Positions 16,132-25,412 are shown, counted from the stretch's first letter. The stretch is 64,000 nt of DNA from Bradyrhizobium diazoefficiens (GCF_018131015.1 NZ_JAFCJJ010000014.1:116032-180031), one strand, 5' to 3'. Numbers and translations: made by a program. The notes: generated by a model not told the origin, from the sequence alone.

Positions 16132-17139
16132 ATGATCACACGGATACGCCCTATGCGCCTTTTGAGGATGTTGGCGGTCTTGGCTTGCGGCGTAGCCGCA
16201 GGCGCCGCGCGCGCAGAGACGCTCACCGTCGCGCAGCAGTCCGTCGCCGACGAGAAGGCCGTATTTGCGACGGTGGAGAGCATCAGCGTCGTGCCCGCGC
16301 GCAGCCGCATCGGCGGCACGGTGGCCCAGCTCAACGTCAGGGAAGGGGATCGCATCACCTCCGGCCAGGCGGTCGCGACGATCGGCGACGAGAAGCTCGT
16401 CCTGCAGATGAAGTCGCTGGATGCGCAGATCGAAGCGCTGCAGGCGCAGGCCAAGCAGGCCCAGATCGACTTCACCCGAACGGAGGGACTGGTCGAGCGC
16501 GGTATCGTGCCGCGGGTCAAGCTCGACGAGCAGCGCACGGCGCTCAACGTGGCGGACAACGCCTTGCGCGCCAAAACCGCCGAGCGAGCCGTGATCAACG
16601 AGCAGCTCAACCAGGGCCAGGTGCTGGCGCCGGTGGAAGGACGCGTGCTGAAGCGGCTCATCACGGTCGGCTCCGTTGTCTTGCCGGGCGATCCCATCGT
16701 CACCGTCGCGCAGCAGAATTTCAAATTGCGCCTGCGGGTGCCGGAGCGGCATGCACGCTTCCTCAAGGCCGGAGACAAGATCCGCGTCGATGGCGCCGAG
16801 CTGGTCGGAGAAGCTTCCAAATGGGGCGTCATCGATCTCGTCTATCCGCAGATCGAGGAGGGCCGCGTCATTGCCGATGCCACGGTCGAGGGGCTCGGCG
16901 AATATTTCGTCGGCGACCGGCTGCGGGTGTGGATCTCCGGCGGCATGCGGCCGGCTTTCGTGATTCCCGCGGGCTATGTGACGACCCGGTTCGGTATCGA
17001 CCACGTCAGGCTGCAGAGGGCCGGCGGAGTGGTCGATGTGCCGGTGCAGCGGGGCCGCGAATTGCCGACGCCCGCGGTTCCCGACGGACTTGAAATCCTG
17101 TCCGGCGTTCGCGCCGGCGACCAATTGGTGCGGCCGTGA
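16132..17139 (+). CDS. RND efflux periplasmic adaptor (membrane fusion protein)
   Basis: The 335-residue protein has a signal peptide ending near AARAET, a barrel-sandwich lipoyl half (VAQLNVREGDRITSGQAVAT), an alpha-hairpin (about residues 90-160, with QIEALQAQAKQAQIDFTRTE), and beta-barrel segments to the end. It links the inner-membrane RND pump to an outer-membrane factor not encoded here. Its stop overlaps the pump's GTG start by four bases. An ATG at 16153 is an alternative start. In Rhodobacter an RND adaptor belongs to the SqrR regulon, so regulation by the BigR-like protein is also possible. Confidence 0.88.
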   Translation: MITRIRPMRLLRMLAVLACGVAAGAARAETLTVAQQSVADEKAVFATVESISVVPARSRIGGTVAQLNVREGDRITSGQAVATIGDEKLVLQMKSLDAQIEALQAQAKQAQIDFTRTEGLVERGIVPRVKLDEQRTALNVADNALRAKTAERAVINEQLNQGQVLAPVEGRVLKRLITVGSVVLPGDPIVTVAQQNFKLRLRVPERHARFLKAGDKIRVDGAELVGEASKWGVIDLVYPQIEEGRVIADATVEGLGEYFVGDRLRVWISGGMRPAFVIPAGYVTTRFGIDHVRLQRAGGVVDVPVQRGRELPTPAVPDGLEILSGVRAGDQLVRP

Positions 17140-20100
17140 ATCTCGGACTCTCGGGCCGGCTCACCAAGGGGACGATCGGATCTCCGCTGACGCCGTTGTT
17201 CCTGCTCGCCGCGCTCGTCGTCGGCCTGATCGCTGTCGTCGTGATCCCGCGCGAGGAAGAGCCGCAGATCAGCGTGCCGATGGTCGATATCCGGGTCAAC
17301 GCCGACGGTCTGCGCGGACCGGACGCCGTGGAACTCGTCACCAAGCCGCTGGAGGCTATCGTCAAGGGCATCGACGGCATCGAGCACGTCTACAGCCAGA
17401 CCGAGGACGACCGCGTGATGGTCACCGCGCGATTCCTGGTCGGCACCAAGGCGGAGGATGCGATCCTCCGCGTCCATGAGAAGATCCGCGCCAATCTCGA
17501 CCGCATCCCGGTTGGTATCGCCGAGCCGCTGATCGTCGGCCGCGGCATCAATGATGTCGCGGTGACGGTTCTGACGCTGTCGCCGAAGCCGGATGCCGCC
17601 GAACGCTGGACCGACAAGGACCTGTTCGAGCTGGCCGACAAGCTTCGCTCCGAGCTCGTCAAGGTCGACAGCATCGGGCTGACCTACATCTCCGGCGGCG
17701 CGGCGCAGCAGATCAGGGTCGAACCCGATCCGGAAAAGCTGTCGCTGTTCGGCGTCACGCTGCAGCAGCTCGTGGCCAAGGTGAAGGACGCCAACCGCTC
17801 GTTCCTGGCCGGTCAGGTCCGCGATGCCGGCATCGTACGCAATGTCGCAGCCGGGCAGACGCTCGCCGGCATTCCCGACATCGGACTTCTCCTGATCTCG
17901 ACCCGCGACGGACGGCCGGTCTATGTCAAGGACGTCGCGCGCGTCATCATCGGGCCGAACACGATCGAGCACCGGGTCTGGAACGATGCCCGCGACGCAA
18001 AGGGGCAATGGGCACGGGTGCCCGCGGTCAGCCTTGCGCTCGCCAAGCGCGCCGGCGCCAACGCGGTGGTGGTCTCGGGCGATATCGCCCACCGCCTCGA
18101 AGGCTTGAAGGGTCGCCTCATTCCCGCGGACGTCGAGGTGACGGTGACCCGTGACTACGGCGAGACCGCCAACGAGAAGGCCAACGAGCTTCTCTTTCAC
18201 CTCGGCCTTGCCACCATCTCCATCGTCGTGCTGATCGCCATCGCGATCGGCTGGCGCGAGGCGCTCGTCACCTTCGTCGTGATTCCGACCACGATCCTGC
18301 TGACGATGTTCGCGGCCAATCTGATGGGCTACACCATCAACCGCGTCAGCCTGTTCGCGCTGATCTTCTCGATCGGCATTCTGGTCGACGACGCCATCGT
18401 CGTGGTCGAGAACATCGCGCGGCACTGGGGCATGCGCGACGGCAGGCCGCGGCTGCAGGCGACCATCGAGGCGGTCGCGGAGGTCGGCAATCCCACCATC
18501 GTCGCCACCCTCACGGTGGTTGCGGCCCTGCTGCCGATGCTGTTCGTGTCGGGCCTGATGGGCCCCTATATGGCGCCGATCCCGGCCAACGCCTCGGCGG
18601 CCATGCTGTTCTCCTTCTTCGTCGCCATGGTGGTCGCGCCCTGGCTGATGCTGAAGCTGGCGCCGAAAGGCGAGGCGGCGGCTCATGCCGCGCATGACGA
18701 GGGCAGGCTCGGACGGCTGTACCGGCGCTTCGCAACGCCGATCGTCAGGAGCAGGCGCTCGGCCTGGATATTCCTGCTCGGCGTCGGCATCGCGACGCTG
18801 TTGTCGATGACGCTGTTTGCGACCAAGTCGGTGACGGTCAAGCTCCTGCCCTTCGACAACAAGTCGGAAATCGCCGTCGTCGTCGACCTGCCGGAAGGCG
18901 CGAGCCTGGAGGCGACCGAGCGCACGCTGTTCGGGGCTGCCGATATCGCGCGGCAATTGCCCGAGGCGACCTCGCTGCAATCTTATGCCGGTACGCCGGC
19001 GCCGTTCAATTTCAACGGCTTGGTGCGCCACTATTATCTGCGCGAGAAGCCCGAAATGGGCGAGCTCCAGGTCAATTTGGTCGCGCGCGGCGACCGCAAG
19101 CGGGCAAGCCATGACATCGCGCTCGAGCTGCGCGAGAGGCTGAAGGCGCTGGATATCCCCAAGGGCACCAGCATCAAGGTGGTCGAGGTGCCACCGGGAC
19201 CGCCGGTGCTGGCGACGCTGCTGGCCGAGATCTACGGTCCGGACGCCGCGACGCGCCGCGCGGTCACCGCCGAGATGAAGAAGATCTTTGCAGAAGTGCC
19301 CTTCATCGTCGACGTCGACGATTCCATCGGCGAGAAGCGGCCGCGGCTGCGGCTGTCGATCGACCAGGACAGGCTGGAATTCTTCGGCGTCGAGCAGCGC
19401 GACGTCTACGACACCATCCAGGCGCTGTTCGGCGGCATCCCGGTCGGCTACTCGCACCGCGGCGAGGACCGCAATCCGATCGAGATCGCGGTGCATCTCG
19501 CCAAGCGCGGGCTGGTGTGGGACGAGGCGCTGGCCTCGACGCCGGTGCCGGCCAACACGCTGCCCGGCAGCAAGACGGTGGTCGAGCTCGGCCAGGTCGT
19601 GAAGGCGACCATGGAGGAAGGCTCGCCTGCGATCTTCCGCCGCGACGGCCGCTTCGCCGACATGGTGATGGCCGAACTCGCCGGCCGCTTCGAGGCGCCG
19701 CTGTACGGCATGCTGGAAGTCGCCGGCCGTGTGGATGCGCATGACTGGGGCAAGCTGCCGAAGCCCGCGATCAGCCTGCACGGCCAGCCGGCGGATGAGT
19801 CGAAGCCGACGCTGCTGTGGGACGGCGAATGGGAGATCACCTGGGTGACGTTCCGCGACATGGGGGCGGCCTTCGGCGCGGCGATCCTCGGCATCTACGT
19901 GCTGGTCGTTGCCCAGTTCAGAAGCTTCCGTCTGCCGCTCGTGATCCTGACACCGATCCCGCTGACGCTGATCGGCATTCTGATCGGGCACTGGCTGCTG
20001 GGCGCGCCGTTCACCGCGACCTCGATGATCGGATTCATCGCGCTCGCCGGCATCATCGTGCGAAATTCGATCCTGCTTGTGGACTTCATTCGTCACAGCG

Positions 20101-20348
20101 GAGGGGAGGACAAGTCGCTGCGCGAGGTCGTGCTGGAAGCCGGCACCGTCCGCTTCAAGCCGATCCTGCTCACCGCGCTCGCGGCGATGATCGGCGCTGC
20201 GACCATCTTGCTCGACCCGATCTTCCAGGGGCTCGCGATCTCGCTGCTGTTCGGTCTGGCGTCGTCGACGCTGCTCACGGTTCTTGTGATCCCCGCGATC
20301 TACATCGCGCTGCGCGATGTGCCGGCCGAAACCGTCAAACCCAACTAG
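17136..20348 (+). CDS. RND-family efflux pump, inner-membrane subunit
   Basis: The 1070-residue protein has the length and two-fold architecture of AcrB-type pumps: one N-terminal helix, a large periplasmic loop, a central helix block with GILVDDAIVVVENI (the helix-4 Asp-Asp pair needed for proton relay), a second periplasmic loop, and a C-terminal helix block. It starts at GTG in a four-base overlap with the adaptor. The substrate is unknown; a sulfur-stress-linked substrate is suggested by context. The carboxymuconolactone-decarboxylase-like gene follows 10 bases downstream. Confidence 0.92.
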   Translation: MNLGLSGRLTKGTIGSPLTPLFLLAALVVGLIAVVVIPREEEPQISVPMVDIRVNADGLRGPDAVELVTKPLEAIVKGIDGIEHVYSQTEDDRVMVTARFLVGTKAEDAILRVHEKIRANLDRIPVGIAEPLIVGRGINDVAVTVLTLSPKPDAAERWTDKDLFELADKLRSELVKVDSIGLTYISGGAAQQIRVEPDPEKLSLFGVTLQQLVAKVKDANRSFLAGQVRDAGIVRNVAAGQTLAGIPDIGLLLISTRDGRPVYVKDVARVIIGPNTIEHRVWNDARDAKGQWARVPAVSLALAKRAGANAVVVSGDIAHRLEGLKGRLIPADVEVTVTRDYGETANEKANELLFHLGLATISIVVLIAIAIGWREALVTFVVIPTTILLTMFAANLMGYTINRVSLFALIFSIGILVDDAIVVVENIARHWGMRDGRPRLQATIEAVAEVGNPTIVATLTVVAALLPMLFVSGLMGPYMAPIPANASAAMLFSFFVAMVVAPWLMLKLAPKGEAAAHAAHDEGRLGRLYRRFATPIVRSRRSAWIFLLGVGIATLLSMTLFATKSVTVKLLPFDNKSEIAVVVDLPEGASLEATERTLFGAADIARQLPEATSLQSYAGTPAPFNFNGLVRHYYLREKPEMGELQVNLVARGDRKRASHDIALELRERLKALDIPKGTSIKVVEVPPGPPVLATLLAEIYGPDAATRRAVTAEMKKIFAEVPFIVDVDDSIGEKRPRLRLSIDQDRLEFFGVEQRDVYDTIQALFGGIPVGYSHRGEDRNPIEIAVHLAKRGLVWDEALASTPVPANTLPGSKTVVELGQVVKATMEEGSPAIFRRDGRFADMVMAELAGRFEAPLYGMLEVAGRVDAHDWGKLPKPAISLHGQPADESKPTLLWDGEWEITWVTFRDMGAAFGAAILGIYVLVVAQFRSFRLPLVILTPIPLTLIGILIGHWLLGAPFTATSMIGFIALAGIIVRNSILLVDFIRHSGGEDKSLREVVLEAGTVRFKPILLTALAAMIGAATILLDPIFQGLAISLLFGLASSTLLTVLVIPAIYIALRDVPAETVKPN

Positions 20349-20358
20349 CGAGGACACG

Positions 20359-20715
20359 ATGGAAAAGAACTATCTCGAAATCACCAGGGCGATATCCGCC
20401 AATCTCAAAAAGCTGCGCAAGGATATCCCCGACACCATGCAGGGTTTTTCGGCGATGGCGCGGGCCGCGACGAGCGACGGCGCGCTGGACAAGAAGACCA
20501 AGGAGCTGATGGCGCTCGCGCTCGGCGTCGCCGCGCATTGCGACGGCTGCATCGGCTTCCACACCGAAGCGCTCGTCAAGCTCGGTGCAACGCGGGAGGA
20601 GATCGAGGAGACGCTCGGCATGGCCGTCTACATGGGCGGCGGGCCGTCGCTGATGTATGCAGCGGATGCGATCGCGGCCTTCGAGCAGTTCCAGCAGCAG
20701 GCGGCCGCCGCCTGA
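20359..20715 (+). CDS. AhpD-like carboxymuconolactone decarboxylase-family protein
   Basis: The 118-residue alpha-helical protein has the AhpD-type redox motif HCDGCIGFH (60-68), with Cys61, Cys64 and His68. The TRAISANLKKLRKDIPDTM N-terminus and MGGGPSLMYAADAI end fit the CMD family. With a CxxC pair it is more likely a thiol peroxidase or disulfide reductase than a decarboxylase. It is the third gene of the RND operon, fitting a redox or persulfide theme. Confidence 0.88.
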   Translation: MEKNYLEITRAISANLKKLRKDIPDTMQGFSAMARAATSDGALDKKTKELMALALGVAAHCDGCIGFHTEALVKLGATREEIEETLGMAVYMGGGPSLMYAADAIAAFEQFQQQAAAA

Positions 20716-20747
20716 CGCGGGTTCACCGCCGCAGTCGTGCGGACGGA

Positions 20748-20771
20748 ACCGGGCGAGTTGCCTCGCCCGGT
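20748..20771. terminator. Hairpin between convergent genes
   Basis: ACCGGGCGAG and CTCGCCCGGT form a perfect ten-base stem with a TTGC loop between the AhpD-like gene and the leftward gene at 20786. There is no clear T-run, so it is a hairpin likely shared by both transcripts. Confidence 0.5.
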
Positions 20772-20785
20772 CCATGTGTCATCGA

Positions 20786-21115
20786 TTACCAGCGGTCGCC
20801 GACACCGACGCCCACGCTGACGCCGGGCGCACGAATGCCGACGCCCCCGCGCGGGCCATCGTCCCAGTCGCGATAGGTGCGGCGCTCATAATAGCGCTCG
20901 CGCGGCATCCGCGCATAGGAATCGCGCACGATTACGCGCGCGCCGCCATGGGTGCGATAGCAGTTGCCGGCATCATCGCAAACGAGCCGCACTTCCTGAA
21001 TGAGATCGGGGCTGGTGAATTCGCTGGTCGTATAGATGTCGGCAGCCTTCGCGCTGCCTGCCGCCGCCAGGGCTCCGACGCCAGCCAGCAGTGCAATCGT
21101 GAAAATCCTCATCAT
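20786..21115 (-). CDS. Small secreted basic protein, unknown function
   Basis: The 109-residue protein has a signal peptide (MMRIFTIALLAGVGALAAAG, cleaved near AKAAD). The mature part contains VRLVCDDAGNCYRTHGG with two cysteines, an Arg/Tyr-rich segment (RERYYERRTYRDW) and a Gly/Val-rich tail. Rhizobial genomes carry many such small exported proteins. No function can be assigned. Confidence 0.65.
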   Translation of the reverse strand: MMRIFTIALLAGVGALAAAGSAKAADIYTTSEFTSPDLIQEVRLVCDDAGNCYRTHGGARVIVRDSYARMPRERYYERRTYRDWDDGPRGGVGIRAPGVSVGVGVGDRW

Positions 21116-21225
21116 GTCCTCCTCCAAAGCTGCCCTTGGCGGTAACAAGAATGAGAGGCCGCGATCGTTCCGGCCCGTTGCAGGATTTTCCCTCGGCCGG
21201 ATTTCGTGAAGAGGGCGAATTGTTC

Positions 21226-21630
21226 CTAGATCGGCTCGTAGGTTTCCGAGCCGCAGATGTCGTCCGCCTCCGCGCGCCGCCGGTCGACCACTTTGCCGCC
21301 GGTGATCTTCACGATGTAGGTCTGGGCGCCGAGCGCCGAGCCGGTCGCCGAGGTGAGCTGGGCGCGGACGCAGGCGGTCCAGCCCGGTCCGCGCGCCTCG
21401 TGATGGGGCGGGGCGACGTGTACCTCGCGGGGATTGGACGTGTTGAGGAAGACAAGCTCGAGCTGCTCGCGCACCACGCGCTTGACGTCGGGCGGCGGCT
21501 CGGGCGGTGGTTGCTCGGCTTCCTTGAGGCGCATGAACTCGGGCACGGGCGCGCGGCTGTCGGTGAAGCCGCAAGACGCCAGCGCAAGCGCGCCGGCGAT
21601 CAGTGCCGTGTGAGCAACAATCCGCAACAT
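21226..21630 (-). CDS. Lipoprotein of unknown function
   Basis: The ATG at 21630 is preceded by AGGGGACC and yields 134 residues; the longer frame would need a TTG start at 21654. The N-terminus is a lipoprotein signal with lipobox LASC. A Pro-rich stretch (EQPPPEPPPD) follows. The mature domain holds WTACVRAQLTSATGS and ends with DDICGSETYEPI, giving two further cysteines. No family is recognised. Confidence 0.7.
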   Translation of the reverse strand: MLRIVAHTALIAGALALASCGFTDSRAPVPEFMRLKEAEQPPPEPPPDVKRVVREQLELVFLNTSNPREVHVAPPHHEARGPGWTACVRAQLTSATGSALGAQTYIVKITGGKVVDRRRAEADDICGSETYEPI

Positions 21631-21782
21631 CCGGGAAGGTCCCCTGCGCGCCAACAGATAGGCGCGAATGCGAACGAGCGGAGTCCCGTCCGATCAACAT
21701 TTGCTGAAGGGGCGGCAGCCGCGGCATTTCCTATTCCGGGATTGCAGGCTAGTTTGTACCCCAGACGAGGGGGATTGCACCA

Positions 21783-22028
21783 ATGAGGATTTTGGTCATA
21801 GCGGTCGCGGCCTTGGTCGTGGTCTCGGCGCTGACAGCGGCCACGGCGCAGGCGCAGATGGGGGGCGGCCGTCGCTCGCCCAACGAGGCCGGGGCCAAGG
21901 CCGACCAGAAGCCCAAGGTCGACGAGAAGGCTTACAAGGCCGCGCTCGATCGCATTCCCGAGTCCAAGGAGAAATACGATCCGTGGAGCGGGGCACGCCC
22001 GAGCGAGCCAGCCAAGAAGCCGAAATAA
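21783..22028 (+). CDS. Small secreted protein with KAYK-IP-DPW motif (copy 1)
   Basis: The 81-residue protein has a signal peptide (about 24 residues, ending AQAQ) and a charged mature part. The segment KAYKAALDRIPESKEKYDPW closely matches a segment of the protein at 25760-26056, so the two are paralogs. There are no cysteines or catalytic motifs. The function is unknown. Confidence 0.7.
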   Translation: MRILVIAVAALVVVSALTAATAQAQMGGGRRSPNEAGAKADQKPKVDEKAYKAALDRIPESKEKYDPWSGARPSEPAKKPK

Positions 22029-22039
22029 CGGGGCGGACA

Positions 22040-24073
22040 GTGCTGACCCGCCTGAGCTATTCGGTCGGTGTCGTTGCGCTCCTGCTGCTTGCGGCGGGAC
22101 CGTCCATTGCGTGGGAGAGCTGGGGTGGCGATCCCGGCGGTTCGCGCTTCTCGCCCTTGCGCCAGATCACGCCCGATAATGTCGGCGATCTGGTTCCGGC
22201 CTTCGAATTTCACACCGGGGATCTCGCCAAGCGTCCGCCGGAGGCGATGCGGCGAACCAAGTTCCAGGCAACGCCCCTGTTCGTCGAGGACAGCCTGGTA
22301 TTCTGCTCGCCGTTCAACGAGGTGATCGCGCTCGATCCCGGCACCGGCGCGCCGAAGTGGCGCTTTGACCCGAACATCGCCACCAACCAGCGTCCGGCCA
22401 ATCGCTACAACTGCCGCGGCGTCACCTGGTGGGTCGACGACCAGGCTGCTCCGGACGCCGCCTGCCGGTCGCGCATCTTCATGGGCACGAACGATGTCCG
22501 CCTGATCGCGCTCGATGCAAGGACGGGACGTCCCTGCACAGGGTTCGGCAAGGGCGGGGAGGTCAGGCCCGATATCGGCATGCCGCTCGAATGGCCGGGC
22601 GAATTCCAGATCACCTCGCCGCCTGTGGTCGGGCGCGGCGTCGTCGTGGTCGGCTCGGCGATCGGCGACAACCGCCGCGTCGACGCGCCGAGCGGCGTGG
22701 TGCGCGCGTTCGATGCCCGAACGGGAGCGCCGCGCTGGACTTTTGAGCCGCTCAAGCGCGACGGCATCGAGGCCGGCCACGCCAATGTCTGGGCGCCGAT
22801 GTCGGTCGACGAGGCGCGCGGGCTGGTGTTTTTGCCGACATCCTCGCCCTCGCCGGACTTTTGGGGCGGCAAGCGCCCGGGCAACAACGAGCATGCCAAT
22901 TCCGTGGTGGCGCTGCGCATCGAGACCGGCGAGCTCGCCTGGGCGTTCCAGACCGTGCATCACGACGTCTGGGATTACGACCTGCCTGCGCAGCCGACGC
23001 TGGCGCGCATCGACACCGACAACGGGCCGCGCGACGTCGTGATCCAGCCGACCAAGCACGGCTTCGTCTTCGTGCTCGACCGCGACACCGGCAAGCCGGT
23101 GTGGCCGGTCGAGGAGCGCGCGGTGCCGCAAGGCGGCGCGGAGGGCGAGATTTTATCGCCGACGCAGCCGTTCCCGACGCATGTGCCGGCGCTGACGTCG
23201 CAAAAAATTTCCACCGGGGACGCGCTCTCGCTCGTGCCGGGTCTCGGCGGCTCATGCGAGCGGCAGTTCGCCGAGGCGCGCAACGAAGGGCTGTTCACGC
23301 CGCCTTCGGTGCAGGGCTCGCTGGTGTTTCCCTTCACCGGCGGCGGCGTGAACTGGGGCAGCGCCGCCTTCGATCCGGTCAACCAGGTGCTCTACGCCAA
23401 CACCGGCCGAGCGGTGCATCTGATCAAGCTGATCCCGCGCGCGCAGACCACCGGATTCAGTCCGCCGCCCGGCCATGATTTCGGCCAGCAGCGTGGCGCT
23501 CCGTTCGCGATGACGCGCGCAGTGGTGATGTCGCCGCTCGGCCTGCTCTGCAACAAGCCGCCCTGGGGCGAGATGGTCGCGGTCGACCTGAAGGCCGGAA
23601 AGATTCTCTGGCGTTCGACCGTCGGCACCACCGAGGATCTGGCCCCGCTCGGCCTGCCGCTGCCCTGGGGCGCGCCGCTGGTCAACGGGCTCGCGGTCAC
23701 CGCCGGCGGTCTCGTCTTCACCGGCGCTATGGACGCCTACTTGCGCGCCTTCGATGCCCGCAGCGGCAGGGAGCTGTGGCAGGGGCGGCTGCCGGTGCCC
23801 GGCGTTGCCAATCCCATGACCTATGTCTGGAAGGGCGAGCAGTATGTCGCGATCGGCGCCGGCGGCCATTCCGAAGCCGGCACCTCGATCGGCGATGCCG
23901 TGGTCGCGTTTCGCCTGGCGCGGCCGGGCGAGGCGCCGTCGCTGTGGTCGCGGACGATCGATCGTCCCGGCGGGCGATTCTTCGCGGGGGTCTCGGCGAC
24001 CGTGCTCGCGATCGTCGCGCTTGCGATCACGGGCGCGCGTTGGCGCCGCCGGCGCCGCATCGTGCGCGCATGA
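22040..24073 (+). CDS. PQQ-dependent quinoprotein dehydrogenase
   Basis: From a GTG at 22040 the protein has 677 residues. A signal peptide is followed by an eight-bladed quinoprotein propeller: ESWGGDPGGSRFSPLRQITP, the repeated tryptophan-docking motifs such as AFDARTGAPRWTFEP and AVDLKAGKILWRSTV, and the HHDVWDYDLPAQP cofactor region. The length fits soluble-domain glucose/quinate-type dehydrogenases lacking the usual N-terminal membrane helices. Unusually, a hydrophobic helix (FFAGVSATVLAIVALAI) followed by WRRRRR lies at the C-terminus and may anchor it. The substrate is unknown and no PQQ synthesis genes are in the window. Confidence 0.85.
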   Translation: MLTRLSYSVGVVALLLLAAGPSIAWESWGGDPGGSRFSPLRQITPDNVGDLVPAFEFHTGDLAKRPPEAMRRTKFQATPLFVEDSLVFCSPFNEVIALDPGTGAPKWRFDPNIATNQRPANRYNCRGVTWWVDDQAAPDAACRSRIFMGTNDVRLIALDARTGRPCTGFGKGGEVRPDIGMPLEWPGEFQITSPPVVGRGVVVVGSAIGDNRRVDAPSGVVRAFDARTGAPRWTFEPLKRDGIEAGHANVWAPMSVDEARGLVFLPTSSPSPDFWGGKRPGNNEHANSVVALRIETGELAWAFQTVHHDVWDYDLPAQPTLARIDTDNGPRDVVIQPTKHGFVFVLDRDTGKPVWPVEERAVPQGGAEGEILSPTQPFPTHVPALTSQKISTGDALSLVPGLGGSCERQFAEARNEGLFTPPSVQGSLVFPFTGGGVNWGSAAFDPVNQVLYANTGRAVHLIKLIPRAQTTGFSPPPGHDFGQQRGAPFAMTRAVVMSPLGLLCNKPPWGEMVAVDLKAGKILWRSTVGTTEDLAPLGLPLPWGAPLVNGLAVTAGGLVFTGAMDAYLRAFDARSGRELWQGRLPVPGVANPMTYVWKGEQYVAIGAGGHSEAGTSIGDAVVAFRLARPGEAPSLWSRTIDRPGGRFFAGVSATVLAIVALAITGARWRRRRRIVRA

Positions 24074-24120
24074 TGCTGCGCTTGTGCATGTGATGCGAAC
24101 TGTCGTTCACATCGTGCACG

Positions 24121-24363
24121 TCATTGCACGAAGGCGAGGCCGATGCGCCTGTCGCTTCGCCACACGGTGCGGCAACTCCGCACGAAATTGTCGCGCGAAA
24201 TCGACAATGTGAACGATTGCGGCAGCGCGACGGGGCCGTCGAGATCGATGGCAGCACCGCCCGCCGACATGTTTCTGACCGTGCACGCGACGCCGCTGCC
24301 TTCAAAGGTGATCATTGCACCCTTGAAAACACGGTGACGCTGCTCTGTCCGTTTCTCGATCAT
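24121..24363 (-). CDS. PilZ-domain protein
   Basis: The 80-residue protein (start MIEKRTEQRHRVFKGAMI) is a stand-alone PilZ domain. It keeps the Arg-containing N-terminal c-di-GMP segment (EQRHR) and the second motif NMSAGGAAIDL (D/N-x-S-x-x-G form). PilZ proteins bind cyclic di-GMP and control motility, surface or polysaccharide functions. The frame extends upstream to 24444 but the ATG at 24363 matches the family's usual start. Confidence 0.85.
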   Translation of the reverse strand: MIEKRTEQRHRVFKGAMITFEGSGVACTVRNMSAGGAAIDLDGPVALPQSFTLSISRDNFVRSCRTVWRSDRRIGLAFVQ

Positions 24364-24548
24364 TGTCGTCAATCCAGGATGACGATTGTGAAGTAGTGCA
24401 TAGAAATTACCTTGAACTGAACTCAATACTGGCGCTACTTGCACGCCGCTTCAGACTTCGTTTACCAAACCGGAAGCGGACAGCACACTCCGCCGAGTTT
24501 CCCCAGAGATCTTGTCCTTGATGGCGTCATGCGCCGATGGAGATTTTG

Positions 24549-24842
24549 ATGAAGACCACGCTTTCGATCCTGTTCGCCGTCGCCTTCTCGCTGTCGTCGA
24601 TGCCCGCCCACGCCGTGAAGTGGGACCTCTCGACCATGACCTGCAAGCAGTTCCTTGAGAGCGGCGAAGACAACATCCAGGTCGTGCTGACCTGGATGGA
24701 CGGCTGGTACAAGGGCGACGAGGACAACGCCATCATCGACACCGACGTGTTCATCTCGAACGCCAAGAAGTTCGGCGCCTATTGCGGAAAGAATCCGACC
24801 GTCAGCATCGTCACCGCGGCCGACGAGATCCTCGGCAAGTGA
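24549..24842 (+). CDS. HdeA-family periplasmic acid-stress chaperone
   Basis: The 97-residue protein has a signal peptide cleaved near PAHA, then the HdeA/HdeB layout: an N-terminal TCKQFLESGED with the first cysteine and a second cysteine in KKFGAYCGKNP. In Escherichia coli HdeA is an acid-activated periplasmic chaperone. I cannot separate HdeA from HdeB. A terminator follows at 24893-24937. Confidence 0.8.
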   Translation: MKTTLSILFAVAFSLSSMPAHAVKWDLSTMTCKQFLESGEDNIQVVLTWMDGWYKGDEDNAIIDTDVFISNAKKFGAYCGKNPTVSIVTAADEILGK

Positions 24843-24892
24843 TCCGGGGCGAGGCGACCGGGCTGCGATTGTCCGCCGTCATGACGTCATCG

Positions 24893-24937
24893 AGAGCCGC
24901 GCCGCGCGCCTGGCGCCCGCGCGGCTCTCTTATTTTT
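24893..24937 (+). terminator. Rho-independent terminator after the hdeA-like gene
   Basis: AGAGCCGCGC (24893-24902) pairs with GCGCGGCTCT (24919-24928) and is followed by CTTATTTTT. This is a standard rightward terminator. Confidence 0.8.
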
Positions 24938-24947
24938 GGGATGATGC

Positions 24948-25412
24948 TCAGCCCGGCAGCATCGCAAACGCGCCCGACACCATCGCCACCGGCTTGTTGT
25001 CGCTGGCCGAAAGCAGCGTGACGCGGCCGAAGCTCATGGTGCGTCCGAGCCGCACCACGCGGGCATCCGCAAGCACGTCCGAGGCGGAGACCGCGCGCAT
25101 GAAATGCGTGGTCTGGTCGACCGTGGTCATCGGGCGGTAGCCGCGGTTGGCGACGAGGTTGGCGATCACCATCGCGGTGTCGGCGAACGCCATCAGCGCC
25201 TGACCGCACACCACGCCGCCGTTGCGGCACAGCCGTTCCGAGAACGGCATGCGCAGCAGCGCGCCCGGCTGCCAGTCCGGCGCATCGGGGGGAGGCAGGT
25301 GATCGATGCTTTCCACCGACAGGTTGAGATCCTGGACCCAGGGCGCGAAGACTTCGCCGAGTATGCGTCTGGCGTCGGCGAGGCCGAACTCGGCTTCTGG
25401 CTGCGATGGCAT
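24948..25412 (-). CDS. PaaI-family hotdog thioesterase
   Basis: The 154-residue protein starts at MPSQPEAEFGLADARRILGE. The hotdog core is LCRNGGVVCGQALMAFADTAM, in which the catalytic-loop GG and the following helix fit PaaI/YiiD-type acyl-CoA thioesterases, followed by TTVDQTTHFMRAV and a FGRVTLLSASDNKPVAMVSG strand. The substrate is unknown. It lies alone on the leftward strand. Confidence 0.75.
   Translation of the reverse strand: MPSQPEAEFGLADARRILGEVFAPWVQDLNLSVESIDHLPPPDAPDWQPGALLRMPFSERLCRNGGVVCGQALMAFADTAMVIANLVANRGYRPMTTVDQTTHFMRAVSASDVLADARVVRLGRTMSFGRVTLLSASDNKPVAMVSGAFAMLPG

Noticed and set aside
16974..20357. 1127-codon leftward ORF opposite the RND pump
   Set aside because: It is antisense to a clear pump gene and has the Arg/Asp/His-rich composition of a GC-rich shadow frame, with no domain.
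24412..24426. TTGA-N7-TCAA resembling a FixK box upstream of the hdeA-like gene
   Set aside because: The spacer is seven bases, one longer than the FixK/FNR pattern.
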